Notes under the pieces: generated by a model
Database searches by the model: none
Seen by the model: only the letters and a program-made list of their open reading frames with translations
What the model was told of the DNA's origin: nothing
Assembly: GCA_041687475.1 (NCBI GenBank)
Contig: JAWLBW010000039.1
Span: 1 to 21,374, forward strand
From: JAWLBW01 sp041687475
Lineage (GTDB): Bacteria; J088; JAWLBW01
Reading direction: 5' to 3'
DNA: 21,374 nucleotides
Shown: positions 6,076 through 13,440 of the stretch, one piece after another
Position numbering within the stretch: position 1 is the first letter of the stretch
Layout: the number at the start of each line of letters is the position of its first letter
Translations under genes and position numbers: made by a program

Positions 6076-6671
6076 TCGATCGTGACCCAGAACATGCCGC
6101 GCAGGTCGCCCTCGGCAAATCCGGTTGCTTTATCCTGGGGATACTTCTCGGCCAGGGCCGCCTTGATGCCCGGCGCCAGTTCGGTACCGTGGCATACCGT
6201 GCACATCTGCTCGGTGTAGATCGGTTCCACGTACGCAAAGCGACCGTCTGGCAGCTCTTTCGCCTGCCACGTGGTTTCTTCGCGCGGGGTCGACAGATAG
6301 GCATCGACCCACGGCTTCATCCACTCGGTAGGTTCGTTGCGCGGGTTGCGTACGCGGTGGCTCGTGCGGCCCACTTCAACGCCTTCGCCCGATGCCGCCT
6401 CGGCGATCCGGGGCGCCTCAATACGGCAGACGTCGATGGCTGCCTCGGGTCCGCCCTCGGACATGGCCTTCTGCAGGGCGCCCTTCAGGCCTTTCTTCAA
6501 CGGCATGAGTGCTTCGCGTGCCTGCTGCACGCGGGGGTCATCGGCCGTGATTTCCGGGGCCGCTTGCTTCTGCGTCGAAGTATCGGAGGTCTTTCCGGTC
6601 GTGGCGCAGCCGGCGGCCGTGAACAGCGGCACCGTCAACATTCCGGTCAGCAACAACGTGCGAATCTGCAT
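6069..6671 (-). CDS. DUF3365 / Tll0287-like haem-binding lipoprotein
   Basis: The 200-residue product has a lipoprotein-type signal: MQIRTLLLTG, a hydrophobic run, then AAGC with Cys22 as the likely lipidated residue. A low-complexity linker follows to about residue 45. The rest matches the DUF3365/Tll0287 haem-sensor fold: CRIEAP (82-87), GRTSHRVRNPRNEP (101-114), and a c-type haem site CTVCH (157-161) near the C-terminus. Related proteins are soluble haem or redox sensors, often fused to kinases or chemoreceptors; here the domain stands alone on a lipid anchor, probably in the periplasm. ATG 6671 is chosen over an upstream in-frame start because AGAGGA lies 5 bases before it and the signal peptide begins there. 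Confidence 0.8.
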   Translation of the reverse strand: MQIRTLLLTGMLTVPLFTAAGCATTGKTSDTSTQKQAAPEITADDPRVQQAREALMPLKKGLKGALQKAMSEGGPEAAIDVCRIEAPRIAEAASGEGVEVGRTSHRVRNPRNEPTEWMKPWVDAYLSTPREETTWQAKELPDGRFAYVEPIYTEQMCTVCHGTELAPGIKAALAEKYPQDKATGFAEGDLRGMFWVTIEP

Positions 6672-6789
6672 GGGTTTCCTCTGGTTTCCTGTCGTCAGCA
6701 CTTGGAACCACACCGTCTGTATTCTAGCCATCTTTCGGCGTCTCAGGCAGGGGGGCGGCCGCTTTCCACTCACGCATATAAATATTCAT

Positions 6790-6795
6790 ATTATA
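6790..6795 (-). promoter_or_regulatory. Candidate -10 element for the haem-lipoprotein gene
   Basis: A perfect minus-strand TATAAT inside an unusually AT-rich patch (about 6775-6800), 120 bases before the start at 6671. No convincing -35 is seen. It lies just after the terminator at 6811-6846, as expected for a new transcription unit. Confidence 0.4.
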
Positions 6796-6810
6796 CGTTC
6801 TTGCTGACAC

Positions 6811-6846
6811 AAGAAAAGCCGGAATGCCCTGAAAAGCATTGCCGGC
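6811..6846 (-). terminator. Intrinsic terminator after the MBL-fold gene
   Basis: On the minus strand GCCGGCAATGC pairs with GCATTCCGGC (one bulged base, 8-base loop) and is followed directly by TTTTCTT. It lies about 100 bases after the MBL-fold stop at 6950, and is the most classical terminator in the window. Confidence 0.7.
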
Positions 6847-6933
6847 AAAAAACCTCGCGCCCCACCGGCGCCCGATACGGTAGTGAGTGCGCCGTGCAAC
6901 CGGTGCTGCTCAATCACGGCTCAGGCATCGGTA

Positions 6934-6950
6934 ACGGCGCAGCGCGCCGT
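6934..6950. repeat. Perfect 7-bp GC-rich hairpin touching the MBL gene stop codon
   Basis: ACGGCGC (6934-6940), loop AGC, GCGCCGT (6944-6950). On the minus strand the hairpin begins with the final A of the TGA stop (6950-6952). A classical terminator follows about 90 bases later, so this hairpin may instead protect the mRNA end or affect translation termination. Confidence 0.75.
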
Positions 6951-8059
6951 CACACCGCGGCTTTCCGTCGCCCCTTGGGCGTCGGCGCCTTGCGCGGAAC
7001 GATGACGCCTTCGTTCACGCCCTTGATGGCATGGGTCGGGCGCAGGCCCGGAGCGATGGGCGAGTGAATGAGTTCGGAACTCGAAAAGTGCTGCACGAAG
7101 CGCTTGTCGGGTCCGTAGGCGTCGGCCAGCAGCTTTTCCTTGACCATCGAGTTGTACTGATCGAGGCTGCCTTCAAGGGTGTTGCCGTTGAGTATGACCT
7201 CTTCGCCGGTGCGACGGGCATGCGCGGCCAGGCCGGGAATACGGCTGTGCTCGGGGGTGTAGGCATCCATGCAGATGCCGTTTTCGCTCACCGTATAACA
7301 GCCGGTCTCGGGCGCCCGAAACAGCAGCGACATGTTGCCCCAGGTGTGCCCCGGCGTGAACATGAGCGCGCACCCGTCGCCCAGCTGCACGTCGCCTTCG
7401 AGCAGCACCAGGCGATCGGTGTTCACGGCCTCGCCGGCTTCGGGCACGAACCACGGCCGCTGCAGCGGATGCTGATGCAACGACGACTCATAGTCGGCGC
7501 GCTGTACGAGAAACTTCGCGTTCGGATACAGGGGCGCCAGCGAATCGGTTCCCAGAAACGGGCGCATGTCCTGCACGTGCTGGTGGTCGAACGCCACGTA
7601 GTCGATGGTTTCGGGCTCGACGCCGATACGGCGCAGCTGGTCGGGCAGCGGCGGCGACTCGAGTACGAGATTACGCACCGTCTTTGCAAAGGGCAGCTTG
7701 TCGGACAGGTTCGCGAAAAACGGCGCCTGCGCCGAGCGCTCGGGAATGGTCGGATTAAAGAGCAGCAGCTTCGGCTCGCCGTTCTGCAGAAACTGCACGA
7801 GGGTGGCTTTGTTGCTGAACAGCAGAAACTTGTAGGGCAGGCGACAGACCCGATTGAACCCGTACGTTACCGGATACGGGGCAATGGAGGTAGGCAGCGA
7901 GCGCACGGCCAGCGCCGACTTCCCCTTGAGAAACGCCTTCTTGAACTCGGGCGCCACCCGCCGCACCCGCTCGAGACGGATGGTTGCGTTCTCTGTCGTG
8001 TGGCATTCCTGCCAGATGGGCAACGGCTTCAGGCCGGCTTGTTCGGGCGTAAGGCTCAT
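6950..8059 (-). CDS. Metallo-beta-lactamase-fold hydrolase with altered metal motif
   Basis: The 369-residue product has an MBL-like core. The usual HxHxDH motif appears as HQHVQD (159-164), so the expected Asp and second His positions are Gln and Asp. A later PGHTWGNMS (236-244) supplies the conserved third His. About 150 residues precede the motif, more than in simple MBL hydrolases. The fold covers lactonases, glyoxalases and other hydrolases; I cannot name the substrate. ATG 8059 is preferred because GGAGGG lies 6 bases upstream; the longer frame to 8125 has no such site. A minus-strand TAGAAT at 8153-8158 is a possible -10. The gene stands alone, 176 bases after the SDR gene, and ends in a hairpin and a terminator. 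Confidence 0.75.
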   Translation of the reverse strand: MSLTPEQAGLKPLPIWQECHTTENATIRLERVRRVAPEFKKAFLKGKSALAVRSLPTSIAPYPVTYGFNRVCRLPYKFLLFSNKATLVQFLQNGEPKLLLFNPTIPERSAQAPFFANLSDKLPFAKTVRNLVLESPPLPDQLRRIGVEPETIDYVAFDHQHVQDMRPFLGTDSLAPLYPNAKFLVQRADYESSLHQHPLQRPWFVPEAGEAVNTDRLVLLEGDVQLGDGCALMFTPGHTWGNMSLLFRAPETGCYTVSENGICMDAYTPEHSRIPGLAAHARRTGEEVILNGNTLEGSLDQYNSMVKEKLLADAYGPDKRFVQHFSSSELIHSPIAPGLRPTHAIKGVNEGVIVPRKAPTPKGRRKAAV

Positions 8060-8194
8060 GGTTTTCCCTCCACAAAAGTTCCGAGACGGGAGCGTCGCGA
8101 AACAGCTCGGCCCCGGGGTGCGCATTTGTCGACGACGACTTGTGCAGGCATCATTCTACCTTGAAGCAGGCAGCACCGCAGGTAGCCGACTCAC

Positions 8195-8228
8195 TCTCGG
8201 AAACAGGAGCATGCCCCCGTCCCCGAGA
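8195..8228. repeat. Hairpin just after the SDR gene
   Basis: TCTCGG (8195-8200) and CCGAGA (8223-8228) can pair, with GGAG/CCCC-rich sequence inside. It begins 8 bases after the minus-strand SDR stop and may be where the long PTS cluster transcript ends. There is no U-tract, so it is only a candidate. Confidence 0.4.
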
Positions 8229-8235
8229 AGAAACC

Positions 8236-9036
8236 TCACGCTTTCGCCCTGGCCGCCCGCTTGCGACGAATCATACCGCCGATGACCTTAGAAGTCATGC
8301 CGGGCAGCAGCCCGTTGAGGGTGGTCAACAATCGCGATTGCAGATCGACCAGGATGAGAAATCTCTTACGCTGTGCAATGGCGTCGAGGATGTGGCCGAC
8401 CACCTTCTCCTTGGGCGCAAACGGAAAGAGATCGTACAGAGCCGGACGATTTGTCAGGTTGCGCACCATGGGCGTGTCGATGGCCGGCGGGCAGACGATG
8501 GACAGATCGATGCCCCGTTCCTGCAGGTCGCCGTGCAGCGCTTCGCAGAAGCCCACGACCGCAAACTTCGAGCCGACATAGGCGGGTAGTTCGGGAAGCC
8601 CCTTCAACCCGGCGATACTGGCCATGCACAGAATACGCGAGCCCGCTTTCATCAACGGTGCGGCCGTCAGCAACACGTTGACGGTGCCCAGGTAGTTGAC
8701 CTCGACCATGCGCCGGCACGAAGCGGGCGTGACCTGATCGAGATCGCCGGTTTCCAGCACGCCGGCGGCGTGGAAAATCAAATCGGGCACCAGCCCTCGG
8801 CGTTCGAGTTCGCTGAAGGCGACGCTGACGGCTTCGGTGTCGGCGATGTCGACTCTGCGCACTTCGGCGCAGCCAGCCGTTTGGCACAGTTCGAGGCTCT
8901 GCTCGAGGCCGCGTTCGTTCAGGTCCCAGAGAACGAGATTGGGCACCGTCGAAGCCAGCCGTTCGGCCACGGCCTGGCCGAGTCCCGAGCCGGCGCCGGT
9001 AATGAGGGCGGTCTGAAAACCCGCGGGTTTGCGCAT
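8236..9036 (-). CDS. Short-chain dehydrogenase/reductase (classical SDR)
   Basis: The 266-residue product has all classical SDR marks: cofactor motif TGAGSGLG (residues 14-21), HAAG near residue 89, catalytic Ser in MASIAG, and YVGSK as the YxxxK pair. It is an NAD(P)-dependent oxidoreductase of unknown substrate. The basic tail (MIRRKRAARAKA) and hydrophobic stretch before it suggest possible membrane contact. It begins 21 bases after the ptsI stop with GGAAGGA upstream of its ATG, so it is probably the last gene of the PTS transcript. Nothing in it links directly to the PTS. Confidence 0.85.
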   Translation of the reverse strand: MRKPAGFQTALITGAGSGLGQAVAERLASTVPNLVLWDLNERGLEQSLELCQTAGCAEVRRVDIADTEAVSVAFSELERRGLVPDLIFHAAGVLETGDLDQVTPASCRRMVEVNYLGTVNVLLTAAPLMKAGSRILCMASIAGLKGLPELPAYVGSKFAVVGFCEALHGDLQERGIDLSIVCPPAIDTPMVRNLTNRPALYDLFPFAPKEKVVGHILDAIAQRKRFLILVDLQSRLLTTLNGLLPGMTSKVIGGMIRRKRAARAKA

Positions 9037-9057
9037 GATGAGGTTCCTTCCGACAGG

Positions 9058-10833
9058 TTACTTGGAATAGACTTCTTCAGGAAAGTCTTCCGGAAACATG
9101 CTGATCATTTCGCGGCGTACGAAGCGATCGATGTCGCTGGCCGTTCGCAGGGCAAGTATCGACTGCACCATCCACTCGGCGCGACTGAAGTCGATCTTGC
9201 GCGTGATGCGCTTCATGCGCGGAATCGAGCGGGGGTTCATCGATAATTCGTCGAACTTGAGGCCGAGCAGCACGAGCAGGTAGATTTCCTCGCCGCCCAT
9301 TTCGCCGCAGATGCTTACCGGAATGCCGACCTCGTGGGCAATGTCGTTGACCCGCTTGATCATACGCAGGATACCCGGATGCAGGGGCTCGTAAAGGTAG
9401 GCCACGTGCTCATCCTGACGATCGACGGCCAGCGTGTACTGAATCAGATCGTTGGTGCCCACCGAGAAGAAGTCGGCCTCGCGGGCCAGCACGTCGGCCA
9501 TCATGACCGCGGCGGGCGTTTCAATCATGACGCCCACGGGTATGTGCATGTCGATGGTGTGACCCTCGCGCGTCAGGTTTTCCTGTTCTTCCTGAATGAT
9601 GCGCCGGGCTTCGAGCACCTCGGTCACGCTCGTGATGAGCGGCAGCATGATCTTCAGCTTGCCGTAGGCGCTCGCGCGCAGCATGCCGCGAATCTGCGTG
9701 CGAAAAAGGTCGGGGAAGCGCCGGTACAGACGCACCGCGCGCAACCCCATGGCCGGGTTGGCTCCCCTTTCCATGGGCACGCTCAGGGCAATCTTGTCGC
9801 CGCCGATGTCGCAGGTGCGAATGGTCGCCGGCAGCGGGTGCACCGACTCGAGCACCTTCCTGTAATTGGCGAAATGCTCGTCTTCGCTGGGCAGATCAAG
9901 CCTGTTCAGGTAGAGAAACTCGGTGCGGTACAGGCCGATGCCTTCACAGCCCATGTCGAGCGCCTGCGGAATCTCGTCGGGCAGTTCGATGTTGGTCAGC
10001 AACCGTATACGATGACCGTCGCGTGTTTCGGCGGGAAGGTTGCGATAGACCGCCAGCTGCCGCTCGCTGAACTCATACCGCTCGCGCCGCTCGGAGTACA
10101 GCTTGAATTCGTCGGCGTGCGGCTGCACGATAATCATGCCCGTGAGACCGTCGACGATGATGGGCGCGCCGGTGGTGACATGCTGCAGAATGTTTTCGGC
10201 GCCCACCACGGCAGGCAGGCCCAGCGACCGCGCAAGAATGGCGGTGTGGCTCGTACGGCCGCCGATTTCGGTGGCGAAGGCCGTCACATGGTACTTGGGC
10301 AGGAGCGTCGTATCGGCCGGCGACAGATCATGGGCAATAACGATGGCGTTCGGCGGCAGGCCGGCCAGAAAGGTTTCTTCTTCTTCGGGGCTGAAGTTCT
10401 TGAAGATACGTTCGGCCACGAAGTCGACATCGCTTTTGCGCTCGCGAATGTAGGCGTCTTCAATCTTGTTGAACAGGGCGCGAATTTCTTCGATCTTCAC
10501 CTGCAGCGCCCATTCGGCGTTGATGTGTCGGTCGCGAATGATCTGCTCGGTGCCCCGGATAAGCATGTCGTCTTCGAGCAACAGCCGGTACGTGTCGACG
10601 ATGAGTACGTGATCGCCCGTTTCATCGCCCAGCTTGCGCCGCACTTCCTCGAGCTGGTTGCGGCTCAGGGTAATGGCGGCGCGAAAACGCTCGACCTCGT
10701 GATCGAGTTCGTCGGCCGACACCACCCGTTGGGGCACAGCGATATCGTTGCGTCGGATGACGTACGCCACGCCGCTGACGATGCCCGGTGAAACCGGAAT
10801 GCCCTTCAATTTGAACCGCGCCGAATTTGTCAC
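9058..10833 (-). CDS. ptsI: Phosphoenolpyruvate-protein phosphotransferase (PTS enzyme I)
   Basis: The 591-residue product is enzyme I, which takes phosphate from PEP onto a His and passes it to HPr in the cytoplasm. The active His196 lies in GGRTSHTAILARSLGLPAVVG. The PEP-binding barrel shows SVGTNDLIQYTLAVDR and, near the C-terminus, the Cys in SICGEMGGEE. There is no N-terminal GAF domain, so this is the sugar-type EI rather than EI-Ntr (PtsP). The start is taken as GTG 10833, which overlaps the HPr stop as GTGA and puts the conserved GIPVSPGI at residues 11-18. A longer in-frame start would run inside the HPr gene. The gene probably energises both the mannose-type permease and PtsN. Confidence 0.95.
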   Translation of the reverse strand: MTNSARFKLKGIPVSPGIVSGVAYVIRRNDIAVPQRVVSADELDHEVERFRAAITLSRNQLEEVRRKLGDETGDHVLIVDTYRLLLEDDMLIRGTEQIIRDRHINAEWALQVKIEEIRALFNKIEDAYIRERKSDVDFVAERIFKNFSPEEEETFLAGLPPNAIVIAHDLSPADTTLLPKYHVTAFATEIGGRTSHTAILARSLGLPAVVGAENILQHVTTGAPIIVDGLTGMIIVQPHADEFKLYSERRERYEFSERQLAVYRNLPAETRDGHRIRLLTNIELPDEIPQALDMGCEGIGLYRTEFLYLNRLDLPSEDEHFANYRKVLESVHPLPATIRTCDIGGDKIALSVPMERGANPAMGLRAVRLYRRFPDLFRTQIRGMLRASAYGKLKIMLPLITSVTEVLEARRIIQEEQENLTREGHTIDMHIPVGVMIETPAAVMMADVLAREADFFSVGTNDLIQYTLAVDRQDEHVAYLYEPLHPGILRMIKRVNDIAHEVGIPVSICGEMGGEEIYLLVLLGLKFDELSMNPRSIPRMKRITRKIDFSRAEWMVQSILALRTASDIDRFVRREMISMFPEDFPEEVYSK

Positions 10834-11093
10834 TGCTCGCCGAATTTGTTGTTGATGAGCTCTTCGACAGCCTGCATGGCCGGTTCGGCATCGGGCCCAT
10901 CGATGCGAACCACGATTGTCGACCCCTGGGCCGCGGCCAGCGTCAACACGCCCATGATGCTCTTGCCGTTCACGGTCTGCCCGTCCTTTGTGATGGTGCA
11001 CTCGCTCTGAAAGCGGCTCATCAACTGTACGAGCTGCGCCGTGGCCCGCGCATGCAGCCCCAGCCTGTTCTGTATGGTGAATTCACGTTCCAT
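10830..11093 (-). CDS. ptsH: HPr phosphocarrier protein
   Basis: An 87-residue HPr with catalytic His14 in GLHARATAQL and regulatory Ser45 in GKSIMGVLTL. EI phosphorylates the His, and HprK (encoded upstream) would phosphorylate the Ser. The Ser-site context GKSIMG is like that of Firmicutes HPr, consistent with it being a true HprK substrate. The symbol is uncertain between ptsH and npr because this single HPr seems to serve both the sugar and nitrogen-type branches. The start overlaps the EIID stop (TGATG) and its end overlaps ptsI (GTGA). Confidence 0.95.
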   Translation of the reverse strand: MEREFTIQNRLGLHARATAQLVQLMSRFQSECTITKDGQTVNGKSIMGVLTLAAAQGSTIVVRIDGPDAEPAMQAVEELINNKFGEQ

Positions 11094-11851
11094 CACTGCG
11101 GATCTCCGAATAGAACTGTCCAGATCCAACCGACGAAGACCGTGGCGCCAAGGTAACCGAAAGCCAGACGGGTACCACCCGTTCCCTTTCGTACCAGAGC
11201 GAAAACCACGACTCCGAGAAGTACGGCGCCCACGCGCGCATCGGTGCGCGGCGCAATGCTCCAGGCCAGAAGCGGCAGCGCCGTGAAGGCCGCCGTCATG
11301 GCGCCCGCCTTCAACTTCTGCGCAAGGTTGGGAAAATCGACCTTGCGCAACTGCCGCACGATATCGAGTCCGGTAACATAACCGACCCCCGCGCCGCCGA
11401 AGCGAACGAGAAAGTGCGGTACGTTGTAAAGTACCAGAAAAGCAATGATGCCCAGCCCCGGCTGGCCGAGCAGCATGATGATAATCGCCATCCACGCGCT
11501 GAAGGGCCGCAACGCCGCCCAGAACAGCGAGTCGCCCACCGCCCCCAGCGAGCCCATGAGCCCGAGCTTCAGGGTGTTCACATGCCGGGCCGACGACGCC
11601 CGCCCCTGCGCCCAGTCTTCTTCGAGCCGCGTAACCGCGCCGATGATGACCGGTGCGAAATACGGATGGGTGTTGAAGAACTGGTAGTGCCGACGCACGG
11701 CCTCGCTCAGCGCTTCGCCCCGCCACAACAATCGCAGCATGGGCAGCAGAACGTAGCAGAACCCGATGTGCTGCATGCGCTCGAAATTCCACGCGGCCTG
11801 CAGCAACAGGGTTCGCACCAACGCGTGCCAGAATGCAAGGCGTCCGAGCAT
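11093..11851 (-). CDS. PTS mannose/fructose/sorbose family EIID component
   Basis: The 252-residue product matches the EIID(Man) membrane subunit: N-terminal RTLLLQAAWNFERMQHIGF, then EDWAQGRAS...KLGLMGSLGAVGDSLFW, and a hydrophobic C-terminal half with several membrane segments ending VFVGWIWTVLFGD. With EIIC it forms the sugar channel in the inner membrane. It is slightly shorter than many EIID proteins. The ATG follows the EIIC TGA directly, in the same reading frame. The transported sugar cannot be told. Confidence 0.92.
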   Translation of the reverse strand: MLGRLAFWHALVRTLLLQAAWNFERMQHIGFCYVLLPMLRLLWRGEALSEAVRRHYQFFNTHPYFAPVIIGAVTRLEEDWAQGRASSARHVNTLKLGLMGSLGAVGDSLFWAALRPFSAWMAIIIMLLGQPGLGIIAFLVLYNVPHFLVRFGGAGVGYVTGLDIVRQLRKVDFPNLAQKLKAGAMTAAFTALPLLAWSIAPRTDARVGAVLLGVVVFALVRKGTGGTRLAFGYLGATVFVGWIWTVLFGDPQ

Positions 11852-12532
11852 TCACACCACCAGCAGCAACAACACGATTCCCATCGCCAGACCGACCACG
11901 GCCGAACGCGGAAAGCGCCGGGGATCGAGGTTGGCGGTCGATTCGGCCAGGCCGATGAACGGCAGGCCGGCCAGAAACACGGCGAAAGCACCTTCGAGCC
12001 ACCCCGGCCAGCCATCGGTCAACATGTCAAGCGCCCAGCCGGCCAGGGGAAAATACAACAGCAAGGTGCCGGCGTAGGCACCGGCCGCCATGGCCAGCGC
12101 GATCCACGGCGCGCGCTCAATCTGCGACCAGTCGCCTTGCGCCATCTGCCTGTCGATACGTTGCGCCAGACGTCCGTTCAGTTTGCGCGCCCAGATATCG
12201 ACGCCGCGGCCCACCTCGGCCAGCGGCAACGCCAGGGCCGCGGCAACGCCGGCTTCGGCCATGGTGTCGATGGTTCCGGTGAAGACCAGCAGACCCGCCC
12301 CCCCCACGGCGGCAAGGGTATCGTTGGGGGGCACGTGCGATCCGACCGGAAGCCGTCCGGCATACAGAAACTCGAAACCGATACCCAGCGCAACCCCCAG
12401 CAGCGGCTCACCGGCCCAGGCGCCGAGGGCGGGGCCGACTACGATCGGACGTGAGATCATCACCTGTAGCAACTGGGTGCGATCCAGGCAGACGAGCACG
12501 CCGACAGCAATCAGCAGGGCCAGGGTAAGCAC
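11852..12532 (-). CDS. PTS mannose/fructose/sorbose family EIIC component
   Basis: A 226-residue, strongly hydrophobic protein with the EIIC(Man) features: an N-terminal membrane segment (LTLALLIAVGVLVCLDRTQLLQ), SRPIVVGPALGAWAG, and GIGFEFLYAGRLPVGSHVPPN, a conserved region of the sugar-recognition part. It ends in a membrane segment (VVGLAMGIVLLLLVV). The start is GTG 12532, as the frame is closed by the EIIB stop two codons upstream, so no earlier start is possible. It is a little shorter than typical EIIC (about 250-270 residues). It works with EIID in the inner membrane. Confidence 0.92.
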   Translation of the reverse strand: MLTLALLIAVGVLVCLDRTQLLQVMISRPIVVGPALGAWAGEPLLGVALGIGFEFLYAGRLPVGSHVPPNDTLAAVGGAGLLVFTGTIDTMAEAGVAAALALPLAEVGRGVDIWARKLNGRLAQRIDRQMAQGDWSQIERAPWIALAMAAGAYAGTLLLYFPLAGWALDMLTDGWPGWLEGAFAVFLAGLPFIGLAESTANLDPRRFPRSAVVGLAMGIVLLLLVV

Positions 12533-12535
12533 GCC

Positions 12536-13030
12536 TCAGGGTTGCTCCCATGTCAAGTCGGCATCGGGCGGAATGTGGCGCACCTGATCGCGCGGCACGG
12601 CCCTGATCTCGACGGTTACCCCCGACTGGGCAAAGCGCCGGAGTATCGACATTTCTTCGCGGTTGCAACACACACTCTGCGTCACCCGCTTCTTGCCCTC
12701 GGCGTAGTGAAGGTTGCCGACGTTCAGCACCGAAAACCCGAATCCGGCGTCAAAGGCCGCAAACGCCTCCTGCGGATTGGCAAAGAGCACAATGGTATGC
12801 GTGCGGCTGAAGGAGCCTTCACGATACATGCGCACGGCCTGGTCGACCGTGCAGATATCGAGCTGAATGTTGCTGGGCGTTGCCAGTTCGAGAATCGACC
12901 GCTGAAGGGGGTCGACGGCCACATCGTCGTCGACGACCACGATGTGATCGGCATGCACGTGGGGCACCCAGGCCTCGATGACCTGCCCATGTATCAAGCG
13001 GTTGTCTATGCGAACCAGGTCGACGCTCAT
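12536..13030 (-). CDS. PTS mannose/fructose/sorbose family EIIB component
   Basis: The 164-residue product begins MSVDLVRIDNRLIHGQVIEAW; His14 in RLIHGQV is the phosphorylated residue that passes phosphate to the incoming sugar. Length and the segments VVDDDVAVDP and VGNLHYAEGKKRVTQSV fit EIIB(Man). It is a separate cytoplasmic subunit, not fused to EIIA as in E. coli ManX. The start overlaps the EIIA stop as ATGA; the stop lies 3 bases before the EIIC GTG. Confidence 0.95.
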   Translation of the reverse strand: MSVDLVRIDNRLIHGQVIEAWVPHVHADHIVVVDDDVAVDPLQRSILELATPSNIQLDICTVDQAVRMYREGSFSRTHTIVLFANPQEAFAAFDAGFGFSVLNVGNLHYAEGKKRVTQSVCCNREEMSILRRFAQSGVTVEIRAVPRDQVRHIPPDADLTWEQP

Positions 13031-13431
13031 CGTTTCGGCTCCTGCAGCAGGGCACTTGCCACAGTGATGTTTCGCTGTCCGTACTCGCGAATGAAGGCGG
13101 CAAGTTCGGCGGGCGTTCGGTTCTCACGCCCGGTGGCCAGCTTGAGCAGCATGGGCAGGTTGGCGCCGGTAACGACTTCGACCTTCTTTTCGTTCAGAAA
13201 ACTCAGCGCCAGGTTCGCCGGGGTTCCGCCGAACATGTCGGTTACAATCAACACGCCTTCGCCCTGGTCGGTTTCATCAATCGATTGACGAATGCGTTCG
13301 CGAATCTGCTCGGGATCGCCGTTGTCGGTACTGACCGCCGACATCGACTCAGGTTCGCCCACAATATGACGCACGGCTTCCAGCATTTGCGTGGCGATGC
13401 CGCCGTGCGTGACGAGAACCACTCCTACCAT
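13027..13431 (-). CDS. PTS mannose family EIIA component
   Basis: The 134-residue product is EIIA(Man): MVGVVLVTHGGIATQML with active His9, and the family segment VLIVTDMFGGTPANLA in the middle. It accepts phosphate from HPr and passes it to EIIB. Many Proteobacteria keep only this EIIA after rapZ, as a regulatory protein without a permease; here EIIB, EIIC and EIID follow, so it can serve transport. It starts 9 bases after the rapZ stop, and the stop itself is part of its ribosome binding site (TAGGAG, 6 bases before the ATG). Confidence 0.95.
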   Translation of the reverse strand: MVGVVLVTHGGIATQMLEAVRHIVGEPESMSAVSTDNGDPEQIRERIRQSIDETDQGEGVLIVTDMFGGTPANLALSFLNEKKVEVVTGANLPMLLKLATGRENRTPAELAAFIREYGQRNITVASALLQEPKR

Positions 13432-13440
13432 TCGACACTC

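Noticed and set aside
5973..7067. Plus-strand frame (364 codons) across the haem-lipoprotein region
   Set aside because: Antisense to a gene with signal peptide, haem motif and good ribosome binding site; it also runs across a terminator and an AT-rich promoter-like patch.
8000..8012. TGGCA-TTCC-TGCCA palindrome, possible operator or sigma-54 -24 half
   Set aside because: It lies inside the MBL-fold coding sequence, has no paired -12 element, and a palindrome of this size is expected by chance.
9334..10791. Long plus-strand open frame (485 codons) opposite ptsI
   Set aside because: Shadow of the well-supported enzyme I gene; the His/Gln/Arg-rich product has no family features.
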